Shown in pieces: positions 1-7,195 of a stretch of DNA of 17,602 nucleotides. The DNA is taken from positions 1-17,602 of the forward strand of contig CAKQVW010000017.1 in NCBI GenBank assembly GCA_934277865.1. Direction: 5' to 3'. Origin of the DNA: an uncultured Pseudobdellovibrionaceae bacterium. Lineage in GTDB: Bacteria; Bdellovibrionota; Bdellovibrionia; Bdellovibrionales; JAMPXM01. Under the pieces are notes generated by a model, which was not told where the DNA came from, made no database searches, and worked only from the letters and a program-made list of their open reading frames with translations. A program made the translations under genes and the position numbers. Each line of letters opens with the position of its first letter. The first letter of the stretch is position 1.

Positions 1-486
1 AGCTAACGCCACCTGACTCAAGATCGATGACTCACAGAATCTTGGGAGAACCGCCGTGTGGCACGTTCTGCAAGGCCAACAAGGTCCAAGGCATCCTTGG
101 TTGGCATCGGCGAAGTCGAAATATCGGTGACAAGCGCAATGTTTTCTTCTGCCGTGAGGCTCGGAATCAAATTGTAGAACTGAAAAACAAATCCGACATG
201 ATCACGCCGAAACTCGGTGAGCGCGCCCTCGCCGGCACTCACCAGATTGTGATCGCGATAGAAAACTTCGCCTTCCGTCGCGGTATCCAACCCACCGAGA
301 ATATTCAATAGTGTCGATTTGCCACTTCCGGAAGGCCCCCAGAAGAACCACAAACTCGCCGGCATAAAGATCGAGATTCACACCACGCAAGGCGTGAACA
401 TCGACATCACCCGCTCTGTAAGTTTTCGATAGACCTCTTACCGAAAAAACGGGACTGGCTTCCGAGTTTTTTGATTGAGATTTCAT
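1..486 (-). pseudogene. ABC transporter ATP-binding protein, frameshifted, cut by window edge
   Basis: This was the ATPase of an exporter of the MacB/LolD/DevA type, which would power a membrane permease from the cytoplasm. The N-terminal part (from ATG at 486, preceded by AAAAGGCGAG) reads VRGLSKTYRAGDVDVHALRGV and then GEFVVLLG. The frame then breaks exactly in Walker A: dropping one base from the run of five C (plus strand 336-340) restores GPSGSGKSTLLN, and the next frame continues through the Q-loop (GFVFQFYNLIP) to GLAERATRRF. Just before the signature motif a second shift occurs; a stop lies at 18-20 while an SGG signature sits one base out of frame at 8-16. The gene continues beyond base 1. 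One lesion in a homopolymer could be a sequencing error, but two lesions favour a decayed gene. It resembles, without being identical to, the intact ATPase at 7949-8650. Confidence 0.75.
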
Positions 487-549
487 CTCGCCTTTTAGCG
501 TGATGGATCACCGAAACAAAGTCATCTGTCTTACAAACAACGAGATAAC

Positions 550-569
550 CCGCCGCAACGAAGCGGCGG
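550..569 (-). terminator. Hairpin downstream of icd, possible terminator
   Basis: A perfect 7-bp inverted repeat (CCGCCGC, loop AACGAA, GCGGCGG) lies 13 bases past the icd stop. On the icd transcript the loop is UUCGUU and the following bases are moderately U-rich (GTTATCTCGTTGTTT) without a clean U tract. It probably ends icd transcription before the broken ABC gene; the tail is weak, so this is tentative. Confidence 0.5.
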
Positions 570-582
570 TCAAATGCTTTAG

Positions 583-2034
583 CTATTGCCCCTGCCCCAA
601 AGAAAAGCCTTTTTCTCCTTCAAACAGGTAGAGATTTTCCGTCTTGATGACATCAATCCCCGAGGCCGTGACCGCCTGGATGAGCCTCCACGGCAGATCT
701 TGCGCAAAATGCGACTCGCCCTTAGCCACAAACCGGCATCGCCAGTGATCCGTGCAAAACGTCTCGCTTAAACCCCTGGGCCACACTTTCACGCCACGAT
801 TTGTGATCATTTGCAGTTCGACGGCAAGCTGTGCGGAGGCGTGCTGCAGTCGTTCAGCTAGAGCACTTGGACTTCGAACATCGTCATCGACAAAGATATC
901 AATGCCGACCAGTTCCTTGTGTGGTGGCAAGTGTTTCGCATTTTTCTGATACTTGAGATCCAGCGGTTTCGCATCCGAGTATCGCGCGGGAGCCAGGACT
1001 CTTGGTTCTTCGCCCAACCTTTCTGTCATCGCTTGCGCAAACTCTCTGGTGCCGACCTTCTTCTTACTCACGCCCTCACGAAAAACATCGTAAGTGTGGA
1101 TGCCGTCTTCCATTGTCTTCAACCAAGCGTTGTGAATCTTCGTGGCAACCTGCCCCTGGCCCAGGTGAACAAGCATCTGAACCGCACCCAGCAAAAGTCC
1201 GCTTGGATTGGCTATATTCTGCCCTGCTCGCCGAGGAGCGGAACCGTGAATCGCCTCAAACATCGAGCAATGCTCTCCGATATTGGACGATCCCGCCAGT
1301 CCCACCGAGCCAGCAATTTGCGCCGTCACGTCGCTCAAGATATCGCCGTACAGATTTGGCATGACCAAAACGTCAAATGCCTCGGGCGTATCCGCCAGTT
1401 TTGCGGCACCGATATCGACGATCCAATGCTCTTGTTCCAGATCCGGATATTCCACGGCGATCTCATCAAAGACTTTGTGAAAGAGACCATCCGTCATCTT
1501 CATGATGTTGTCTTTGGTAAAACAGGTGACCTTTTTTCGACCGTTTCGTCGTGCGAACTCAAACGCATAACGCACGATCTTCTCGCAGCCAGGCCGCGTG
1601 ATCAGCTTCAAACATTGGTAAACCTCATCTGTCTGCCGATGTTCGATCCCTGCATAAAGATCTTCTTCATTTTCACGGATGATCACGAGATCCATTTTAG
1701 GATGTTTGGTTCGCACAAATGGGCTGTGGGCGCGGCAAGGCCGAACGTTTGCATAAAGACCCAACGTTTTTCTCACGGTCACATTGAGGCTTTTAAAACC
1801 GCCCCCCTGTGGGGTGGTGATCGGCGCTTTCAAAAAAATCTTGTTTCGCAACAGGGTTTCCCAAGATGAATCGTCAATTCCCGCCATCCGACCACGAGCA
1901 TAAACCTTCTCACCAATTTCAATGGTGTCGATTGCCAAATTTGCGTGGGCCGCCTCGAGCACATTCAATGTCGCCGCCATGATCTCGGGGCCGATTCCAT
2001 CACCATGCGCAACTGTAATACGTGGGATTGCCAT
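583..2034 (-). CDS. icd: Isocitrate dehydrogenase, NADP-type (Thermus/Rickettsia class)
   Basis: It oxidatively decarboxylates isocitrate to 2-oxoglutarate in the cytoplasmic TCA cycle. The 483-residue protein has the isocitrate/isopropylmalate dehydrogenase fold over about residues 1-335. Visible landmarks are the substrate loop SLNVTVRKTLGLYANVRP (S82, N84, R88, R98), ENEEDLYAG with catalytic Tyr127, TKDNIMK with Lys174, and the metal aspartates in NLYGDILSD (D231, D235). The cofactor loop HGSAPRRAGQNIANP carries two arginines where NADP enzymes place basic or Tyr residues and NAD enzymes usually have Asp, so NADP use is inferred. Residues about 345-483 form the extra C-terminal domain of the Thermus/Rickettsia class, absent from the roughly 416-residue E. 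coli enzyme. The ATG start is supported by AAAGGAGAA nine bases upstream. It is divergent from a LysR gene, which may regulate it. Confidence 0.95.
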   Translation of the reverse strand: MAIPRITVAHGDGIGPEIMAATLNVLEAAHANLAIDTIEIGEKVYARGRMAGIDDSSWETLLRNKIFLKAPITTPQGGGFKSLNVTVRKTLGLYANVRPCRAHSPFVRTKHPKMDLVIIRENEEDLYAGIEHRQTDEVYQCLKLITRPGCEKIVRYAFEFARRNGRKKVTCFTKDNIMKMTDGLFHKVFDEIAVEYPDLEQEHWIVDIGAAKLADTPEAFDVLVMPNLYGDILSDVTAQIAGSVGLAGSSNIGEHCSMFEAIHGSAPRRAGQNIANPSGLLLGAVQMLVHLGQGQVATKIHNAWLKTMEDGIHTYDVFREGVSKKKVGTREFAQAMTERLGEEPRVLAPARYSDAKPLDLKYQKNAKHLPPHKELVGIDIFVDDDVRSPSALAERLQHASAQLAVELQMITNRGVKVWPRGLSETFCTDHWRCRFVAKGESHFAQDLPWRLIQAVTASGIDVIKTENLYLFEGEKGFSLGQGQ

Positions 2035-2060
2035 AGACTGATTCTCCTTTCCAGCAATAC

Positions 2061-2079
2061 TGAATCAGTCTTTGATTTA
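2061..2079. promoter_or_regulatory. Palindrome, possible LysR operator
   Basis: AATCA-GTCTT-TGATT is a perfect 5-bp inverted repeat with 5-base spacing, extended by an outer T/A pair. It sits between the divergent icd and lysR genes and overlaps the likely -35 box of lysR. LysR-type regulators typically bind such short interrupted palindromes next to their own gene. The role is inferred from form and position. Confidence 0.4.
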
Positions 2080-2099
2080 TTAAAAATAGATAATATAGT
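2072..2099 (+). promoter_or_regulatory. Candidate promoter of the LysR gene
   Basis: TTGATT (2072-2077) and TATAGT (2094-2099) are separated by 16 bases in an AT-rich stretch, giving a predicted start of transcription near 2105. That lies after the upstream ATG at 2103 and before the ATG at 2136, which supports the downstream start codon. An alternative -10, TAATAT at 2091-2096, has no good -35 partner. Confidence 0.4.
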
Positions 2100-2135
2100 T
2101 GAATGACATCTGTTTTACAGATAAAATTGGCTGCT

Positions 2136-3029
2136 ATGCTGAGACTCAACCATCACCACTTGTACGTCTTTTGGGTCTTCACCAAACACACCAGTTTTAC
2201 TAAGACAGCCGCTGAACTCGCCATCGCACAGTCGGCGGTCACCTCTCAAGTGAAGCACCTCGAATCGGCTCTCGATCTCAATCTTGTCGACCGGTCTAAC
2301 CCTCGCCGGCCCGAACTCACAGAGGAAGGGCGAAAAGTCGCCGAGTACGCCGACTCCATATTTGAATCCAGTCGTGAACTAGTCAATTGGGCAACAAAAG
2401 GGGCGCTTCCCAAAAAGCGACATATCAGAATTGGCGCCATTTCCGGACTTTCAAGAAATCTTCAGTACGAATTTCTCGATCCACTCTTTCGTCAAGGTGA
2501 AGTGAAGATTGAAGTCGTCACCGGCGACCAACAAAACCTACTGCGTCGACTAAAAGAACACGACCTCGACATCGTGCTCACATCACAAAATGCGAGCTCG
2601 TTAAGTAATGAAAACCTTCACTCAAGCGTGCTTAAGACCTCACCGCTGGTTTTTGTGATAAAAAACAGCCATCAGGCCCGTAGCCGCCTGGAGTTTCCCA
2701 AACTCTTTAAATTCACTCCCGTCTTCTTGCCCGGCCGGCAATTCGAATCTAAACCCGAGCTCGATGCGTTCTTGGAACCTTTCCAAGAACTGAAAGTCGC
2801 GGGAGAGATCGACGACACTGCCCTGCTGAGAGTCCTTGCCGTCAGAACCGGAATGGTTGTGGTCCTACCGGAACTGGGGATCATTAACGAAATCGAAAAC
2901 AAAGACGTCATTGTACTGCATAGAATTTCGAAAATTCAGCAGAAGTACTACGCCATCACCGCACAACGGCGACATCCCAATCCTGATATCCGAACCCTCC
3001 TGGAGATCGCGAGAAAGAAGAAGACGTAA
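2136..3029 (+). CDS. LysR-family transcription regulator, NhaR-like
   Basis: This is a DNA-binding regulator of about 297 residues. The N-terminus MLRLNHHHLYVFWVFTKHTS followed by AAELAIAQSAVTSQVKHLE is the winged-helix HTH in the variant typical of NhaR (LNYHHLYYFW). The rest is the two-lobed effector-binding domain (about 90-290) of LysR proteins, including a DDTALLRVLAVRTGMVVVLPE segment seen in NhaR relatives. An in-frame ATG at 2103 would add 11 residues; the start at 2136 is chosen from family alignment and promoter position, although no clear Shine-Dalgarno precedes either. E. coli NhaR responds to sodium, but the ligand here cannot be told. Being divergent from icd, it may control icd and itself. 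Confidence 0.85.
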   Translation: MLRLNHHHLYVFWVFTKHTSFTKTAAELAIAQSAVTSQVKHLESALDLNLVDRSNPRRPELTEEGRKVAEYADSIFESSRELVNWATKGALPKKRHIRIGAISGLSRNLQYEFLDPLFRQGEVKIEVVTGDQQNLLRRLKEHDLDIVLTSQNASSLSNENLHSSVLKTSPLVFVIKNSHQARSRLEFPKLFKFTPVFLPGRQFESKPELDAFLEPFQELKVAGEIDDTALLRVLAVRTGMVVVLPELGIINEIENKDVIVLHRISKIQQKYYAITAQRRHPNPDIRTLLEIARKKKT

Positions 3030-3033
3030 GCCC

Positions 3034-3462
3034 TCACTCGTATTCCATCGTCGACAGATGCGAGACGACAAGTACCGAGTAACCCTTCTGATTGGCGACT
3101 CTTAAAAAATCCCAGATGAGATTTCGAAGAGGACCAAATTCCCCACTCGCCTTTTTGTAGGTCTCATCGATTTGGTTCCAAAATCCGACGGCCTGCGCAA
3201 CAGCAGCGGGCGCAAGCAACATGGCCTCGTGCCCCGGGGAAAGATCCGGCGCATCGAGTTTCACAAGACTGCCAACAGTGTCGTCGTTCCTCGCCGCAGT
3301 GAACAGGTGGCAAGCGCCCGGCATCATCAAACACGTGCGACAATCGTCGAGTGTCAACACCGGCAGCCGGAGGCACAATTGCTGAAACAGCTCTGGTCGC
3401 ACGACCGTCTCAGAGAGTTTCATATCAGAGAAGTTCTCTCGAAAAGCATAGATGTGAAGCAT
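3034..3462 (-). CDS. Hypothetical protein, 142 residues
   Basis: I do not recognise a family. The open frame extends upstream to 3555, but ATG at 3462 is preceded by GGGGGAATA, a good ribosome site, and the longer version would overlap the divergent gene at 3529. The product (MLHIYAFRENFSDMKLSE...) has no signal peptide and no clear membrane helix. It has three cysteines, all between about residues 29 and 51 (one near LCLRLPVLTLDD, then CRTCLMMPGACH), which may bind metal or be redox-active, though this is only a residue pattern. The C-terminal half is helical and ends in KGYSVLVVSHLSTMEYE. It converges on the LysR gene with a gap of four bases and diverges from the next plus-strand gene. Confidence 0.6.
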   Translation of the reverse strand: MLHIYAFRENFSDMKLSETVVRPELFQQLCLRLPVLTLDDCRTCLMMPGACHLFTAARNDDTVGSLVKLDAPDLSPGHEAMLLAPAAVAQAVGFWNQIDETYKKASGEFGPLRNLIWDFLRVANQKGYSVLVVSHLSTMEYE

Positions 3463-3528
3463 TATTCCCCCATCGGCGCACGCATCATATTTACCCAAGC
3501 TCCAAGAAAAGGATAAACTTAAATTCCT

Positions 3529-4470
3529 ATGAGCCCAACACCAGACGCGAAGCACATCCCCTCATCCGCTATTTCCCGGTTCACGAAAGACGTGCGCGCG
3601 CTTTCGAAGCTTGCGACCTCACGCCGCCATGACGGCCTCGCCCTTTTCGAGTACCCATTTGATTTAGCCCTGCTGACACTGAGTTCGATCTACCGCGAGA
3701 GCCGCATGCAGTATCTCGAACTCGGAGGTCGTTTCGCCCCACGGGTTTCTTCCGTGATGCGATCGCTGAGCGCGCAAGACCTCTTCGAAAATGAAATCGA
3801 CTACTCGCCTGTGGCAACCGAACTCCTCTGGTTTGCCGAAAACAGCAAAGAGGTCTTTGACCCCCTCGAGCAGATTTTGTCCCTTGAGCGTTTCAATGGA
3901 ATCTCGGTTTTTCATGAACAAAACCACCGCATCTTGTGGCGCTTTCTTCCACCGGCCCCCAATGGAGCTCGCGAGCTAAGCCGCTATCTCAACTTCGCCG
4001 AGAGTTTGGTGGTGATGCTGGATCTCGCCCTTGCGGATCAAGTCGGCCCCCGCTTGGCCCCAGCTCTTGAGCGAATGAAAGTGCTCTATCGAGCGGGACG
4101 TGTCTCCAAAAAATGGGCGTCGTCGAAGGTCGCGTATCGCAACTACCTGGTGGCCGCACAGTTTGCGACTTACCTGATCTTGGAGCTCGTGCACCCGGAC
4201 GATATTTTAAGCGCTGTCGACTACGTCTTCCCTGGGCAAAAAGCGATGAATCGCGATGCCGTCGACAGAGCCTTTGACATCAACGAGCTGTTCACTCGGG
4301 TCACAAATCCGGAATGGCAGAAACGATATTCAAGGTCCGCCCAGCTCAAGCTTGCAAAGATTCACCGGGGTTCTGACGAGATGAGTCTCGATCTTCCAAA
4401 AGACCCTCTCGATTTCGACACGAATGAGTTCGCCTATACCCGTGACGTACTCGACCTCTTCCGAATTTGA
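3529..4470 (+). CDS. Hypothetical protein with an HExxH motif
   Basis: The 313-residue protein belongs to no family I can name. It has no signal peptide and looks cytoplasmic and mostly helical. Residues 129-133 read HEQNH in the context ISVFHEQNHRILWRF, followed 23 residues later by Glu157 in LNFAESLVV. This is the spacing expected of gluzincin zinc peptidases (HExxH then a distant Glu), but five-residue motifs also arise by chance. The ATG has AAAAGGA about 15 bases upstream, slightly far; TTTACC and TAAACT (3490 and 3514, spacing 18) could be its promoter. It diverges from the gene at 3462 and is followed after 46 bases by the DUF302 gene, so the two may be co-transcribed. Confidence 0.7.
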   Translation: MSPTPDAKHIPSSAISRFTKDVRALSKLATSRRHDGLALFEYPFDLALLTLSSIYRESRMQYLELGGRFAPRVSSVMRSLSAQDLFENEIDYSPVATELLWFAENSKEVFDPLEQILSLERFNGISVFHEQNHRILWRFLPPAPNGARELSRYLNFAESLVVMLDLALADQVGPRLAPALERMKVLYRAGRVSKKWASSKVAYRNYLVAAQFATYLILELVHPDDILSAVDYVFPGQKAMNRDAVDRAFDINELFTRVTNPEWQKRYSRSAQLKLAKIHRGSDEMSLDLPKDPLDFDTNEFAYTRDVLDLFRI

Positions 4471-4504
4471 CGAGATTGACGAAAATGAAAACGACTCAAC
4501 AAGC

Positions 4505-4519
4505 AGGAGAAGCAAATTG
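4505..4519 (+). promoter_or_regulatory. Ribosome site that selects a TTG start
   Basis: AGGAGA at 4505-4510 stands six bases before TTG at 4517. An ATG in the same frame at 4424 would overlap the preceding gene by 47 bases and add a low-complexity leader rich in S, D, E and N that is not part of the domain. The TTG start begins the protein at the usual DUF302 N-terminus (NYTF). Confidence 0.7.
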
Positions 4520-4906
4520 AACTACACTTTTGATAAAATGCTCGGACTTTGTTTTGATGAATCCATCGAACGTGTCACCAACGCCCTCAAAGCCGAGGGG
4601 TTCGGCGTTTTAACTGAGATCGATGTGCAAGCGACGATGAAAAAGAAAATCGACAAAGACATGCCTCGCTATCGCATTCTCGGCGCGTGCCATCCCCACC
4701 TCGCGTTTCAAGCCCTACAGGCGGAACCAAAAATCGGGACCATGCTTCCCTGCAACGTCATCGTGCGCGAAATTTCGAATACACAGACCGAAATTTCGAT
4801 CGTCGATCCCGTTGCTTCGATGATGGCAATCAAAAACGAGGCCCTTGGCAAAGTGGCAACGGAAGTCCAAACAAAACTGCGACGAGTGGCAGAGAGCCTC
4901 ACGTAA
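4517..4906 (+). CDS. DUF302 family protein, TTG start
   Basis: This is a small 129-residue protein of the DUF302 superfamily, whose biochemical role is not established. The diagnostic pieces are NYTFDKMLGLCFDESIERV, then ALKAEGFGVLTEIDVQAT, then the core YRILGACHPHLAFQALQAE and IGTMLPCNVIV. The core holds Cys58, His59, His61 and Cys79, a set that could bind a metal or soft ligand, but this is untested inference. There is no export signal. It follows the HExxH protein by 46 bases on the same strand and is closed by a strong hairpin at 4914-4948. Confidence 0.9.
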   Translation: MNYTFDKMLGLCFDESIERVTNALKAEGFGVLTEIDVQATMKKKIDKDMPRYRILGACHPHLAFQALQAEPKIGTMLPCNVIVREISNTQTEISIVDPVASMMAIKNEALGKVATEVQTKLRRVAESLT

Positions 4907-4913
4907 TTTACTT

Positions 4914-4948
4914 CTTTTTGTGGTCCGACCTCCGGAGTCCACAAAAAG
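4914..4948 (+). terminator. Strong hairpin terminator after the DUF302 gene
   Basis: A perfect 10-bp inverted repeat, CTTTTTGTGG and CCACAAAAAG, has a 15-base loop that contains the palindrome CTCCGGAG. It begins 7 bases past the stop codon. T-rich and A-rich arms flank a GC-rich centre, so it could stop transcription from either side, although only the plus-strand unit ends here. RecQ then needs its own promoter or read-through. Confidence 0.55.
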
Positions 4949-5003
4949 CGCGACAAACCACGTCTCGACTCGGCCTTAGCCACATGCTAGCGTGGCGAGA
5001 CGC

Positions 5004-6542
5004 ATGTCCCAACTCAGCGCCATCTTACATTCGACCTTCAAACTTGCGGAATTCCGCAAAGGCCAACGCGAGATCATCGACGCCGTGCTGGCGAAACGTG
5101 ACGTCATGGCGGTGCTTCCAACGGGCGGCGGCAAATCGCTTTGTTATCAAATTATTGCGATTCGAGAGCAAAAACTGGTCATTGTGATTTCGCCGTTGAT
5201 TGCCCTCATGCGCGATCAGGTTCACGCCCTCACACAACTGGGAATCGCAAGCGGCGCTTTGTATTCCGGCCAATCCGATGACGAGAAGCGAGCCGTTTTT
5301 TTGGCCATCGCTCGTGGCGGGCCGTACGTGCTGTATCTCTCGCCTGAACGCGCCCACAAACCGGGATTTAAAACGTGGGTCAAAAATCAAAACATCGCAC
5401 TCTTTGCGATCGACGAGGCTCACTGCGTGTCGCAGTGGGGGCATGACTTCCGAGAAGAGTATGGCTTCCTAGCCGAGCTGAAATCACTTCGCCCTGACGT
5501 GCCGGTCCTCGCTCTGACAGCGTCGGCCACCCCGATCGTACTTGACGATATCGAGCGCAGCCTTGCGCTGGTCAAACCCGAGCGGCAGGTCCACGGGTTC
5601 TATCGACCAAACCTCTATTACCAAGTCGAAACCTGCTCGGACGACAATGAGAAAAATGGCTTCATTGTCGAAGCACTCTCACGCACACCATCGGGCCGCA
5701 TTTTGATTTACTGCGGAACTCGAAAACAAACTGAAGCGCTTTCCAGGGCACTTTCACAGCGGTTTGAAGGTGTGGGCTACTACCACGCCGGGCTTGATGC
5801 CGCGACTCGCTCGGAAACACAGGCACGCTACATTGGCGGTGAACTACGAATCCTCGTCGCGACAAATGCCTTCGGCATGGGAATCGATCAGGCCGATGTT
5901 CGCCTTGTCATTCATTACCAACTGCCAGCCAACATCGACTCGCTTTATCAAGAGATGGGGCGCGCCGGCCGAGACGGGCTACACTCGACTTGCCTTCTTT
6001 TATACTCCAAAGCCGACAAGGGCCTTCAAAGTTACTTCATCACGAATTCCGAAGCACCCAAGGCCATCATTCGCCTGCGCTGGCAGAACCTCGAGGCACT
6101 TGTCGCCTACGCGGAGGGCGGCGAGTGCCGGCATTCCGAAATCCTTGCCTACTACAAAGATAAACAGCGGCTCTCCAAGTGTGGGCACTGCGATCGCTGT
6201 CATCCAGAATCGGATCGACGCATTGCTCGCCCGGAAAAACCAGTCATGGTGAAGGTTCGTAAACGCCGACGTGGTGAAACCCTGGCTGCAAGCTCCACCG
6301 GCGCCGCGTTTACCGCCGACAAACTTTCGGCCCTTGAGAGCCTCAAAGCTTGGCGCCTGCGCGTGGCCAAGGAACTCGACCAGCCAGCGTTCGTGATCTT
6401 CAGCGACAAGGCACTTCGTGATCTCGTCGAGAAGAACCCACAGACCCTCGAGGATCTCGAGCACGTCTACGGCTTTGGCCCCGCCAAAATCGAACGCTTC
6501 GGTCTCGAGGTCCTCACCGAACTGAAGCTCGTCTCAAATTGA
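5004..6542 (+). CDS. recQ: RecQ-type ATP-dependent DNA helicase, short form
   Basis: It is a 3'-5' superfamily 2 helicase for recombinational repair and replication-fork processing. With residues counted from this ATG, Walker A is LPTGGGKS (38-45), followed by DEAHCVSQWGHDFR with the RecQ aromatic loop (from 137), LTASAT (171-176) and QEMGRAGRDG motif VI (from 316). The zinc-binding cysteines are at 375, 393, 396 and 399 (CGHCDRC). A basic linker (KVRKRRRG) leads straight into an HRDC domain (about 435-508: ALESLKAWR, FSDKALRDL, YGFGPAKIERFG). The winged-helix RQC domain that normally separates zinc and HRDC domains is not visible, and the protein is about 100 residues shorter than E. coli RecQ. 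A GTG at 4992 would add four residues but lacks a ribosome site; GGCGAG precedes the chosen ATG closely. Confidence 0.93.
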   Translation: MSQLSAILHSTFKLAEFRKGQREIIDAVLAKRDVMAVLPTGGGKSLCYQIIAIREQKLVIVISPLIALMRDQVHALTQLGIASGALYSGQSDDEKRAVFLAIARGGPYVLYLSPERAHKPGFKTWVKNQNIALFAIDEAHCVSQWGHDFREEYGFLAELKSLRPDVPVLALTASATPIVLDDIERSLALVKPERQVHGFYRPNLYYQVETCSDDNEKNGFIVEALSRTPSGRILIYCGTRKQTEALSRALSQRFEGVGYYHAGLDAATRSETQARYIGGELRILVATNAFGMGIDQADVRLVIHYQLPANIDSLYQEMGRAGRDGLHSTCLLLYSKADKGLQSYFITNSEAPKAIIRLRWQNLEALVAYAEGGECRHSEILAYYKDKQRLSKCGHCDRCHPESDRRIARPEKPVMVKVRKRRRGETLAASSTGAAFTADKLSALESLKAWRLRVAKELDQPAFVIFSDKALRDLVEKNPQTLEDLEHVYGFGPAKIERFGLEVLTELKLVSN

Positions 6543-6546
6543 GACG
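6530..6546. repeat. 17-bp palindrome over the recQ stop codon
   Basis: CGTCTCAA-A-TTGAGACG is a perfect inverted repeat of 8 bp around a single A, and it contains the recQ TGA. It could act as a hairpin (stem CGTCTC/GAGACG) or a protein-binding site in front of the lipoprotein promoter. No U tract follows, so a terminator is not well supported. Confidence 0.4.
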
Positions 6547-6561
6547 TCGCAATTTGATTCT

Positions 6562-6590
6562 TTGGACTCCTCGCAAACGAGCCGTACACT
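6562..6590 (+). promoter_or_regulatory. Candidate promoter of the lipoprotein gene, leaderless layout
   Basis: TTGGAC (6562-6567) and TACACT (6585-6590) are 17 bases apart. The -10 box ends six bases before the ATG at 6597, so transcription would begin at or next to the start codon. No Shine-Dalgarno sequence is seen. The -35 match is poor (three of six). Confidence 0.35.
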
Positions 6591-6596
6591 CGTCTG

Positions 6597-7195
6597 ATGC
6601 CTCAAAATAAGAAACGTTCGAATTCGTCTCCGGCCCGTTTACGGCTCGTATTTGCCTTTTGCACGGCGGTTTTGATGTTTCAAAACTGCGGACGCATGGA
6701 GGCGCTGAAACCGGCCGAGCAATCGTCACAGGTGAGCGGACAAACAGGCGACGGTCAGAATCGTTTTTTTGCCGGCGCTGCGGCTTCCGACCCGTTGGTG
6801 GTTTTTGATCGCGACTCAAAAGCTTCGTACTGGCAGGCACGGCGCTTTACGAAAAGTTTGCTAGCTCGCCGCTGACCATCTGCCAATTTGCAAGCATGGA
6901 CTCATTCAAAGCATTGACCGGGCTCAATGCTCCGCCAAGCGCTCAGACCGAGACCTACACAAGCGTCTCATCACTTCCAAGCTCGGTTGTATTTCTTGGT
7001 CTTTGTGGAAACGTCTCGCTGGTCGGTGTGTTTGCCGTCAATCAAGACATCTACTATTCCAACGGCGCCGAGTACTGCTACTTCCCTAGCCTCGATCTCT
7101 ACACGAAGAGGACCGGCTTCACCGACATTCCGGCCACAGCATTTCGCTTTCCGAAGACGCCAACAAACTTAAAAAATGCCGGAAACTGCCGTTAA
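6597..7195 (+). pseudogene. Predicted lipoprotein of unknown function, single-base frameshift
   Basis: The N-terminus (MPQNKKRS... LRLVFAFCTAVLMFQNC) is a signal peptide with Cys31 as the probable lipid-modified residue; FQNC is a loose lipobox that I associate with Bdellovibrio-type lipoproteins. The first frame runs to TGA at 6873-6875 but loses sense after DPLVVFDRDSK. Adding one A to the run AAAA at 6818-6821 joins it to a second frame reading SFVLAGTALYEKFASSPLTICQF and on through TGFTDIPATAFRF to TAA at 7195, giving 199 residues. The mature part has several cysteines and no family I recognise. The intact downstream frame, about 125 codons without a stop, suggests a recent lesion or a sequencing error. 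The stop overlaps that of map on the other strand. Confidence 0.65.

Noticed and set aside
919..1869. Plus-strand open frame of 316 codons opposite icd
   Set aside because: It lies wholly antisense to icd, whose protein shows all catalytic motifs; the opposite frame has no recognisable domain and a composition rich in Arg, His and Cys typical of shadow frames.
2103..2135. Earlier ATG for the LysR gene
   Set aside because: It adds 11 residues before the family N-terminus, and the best promoter would begin transcription after it. A -10-like TAATAT six bases upstream leaves a small chance that it is a leaderless start.
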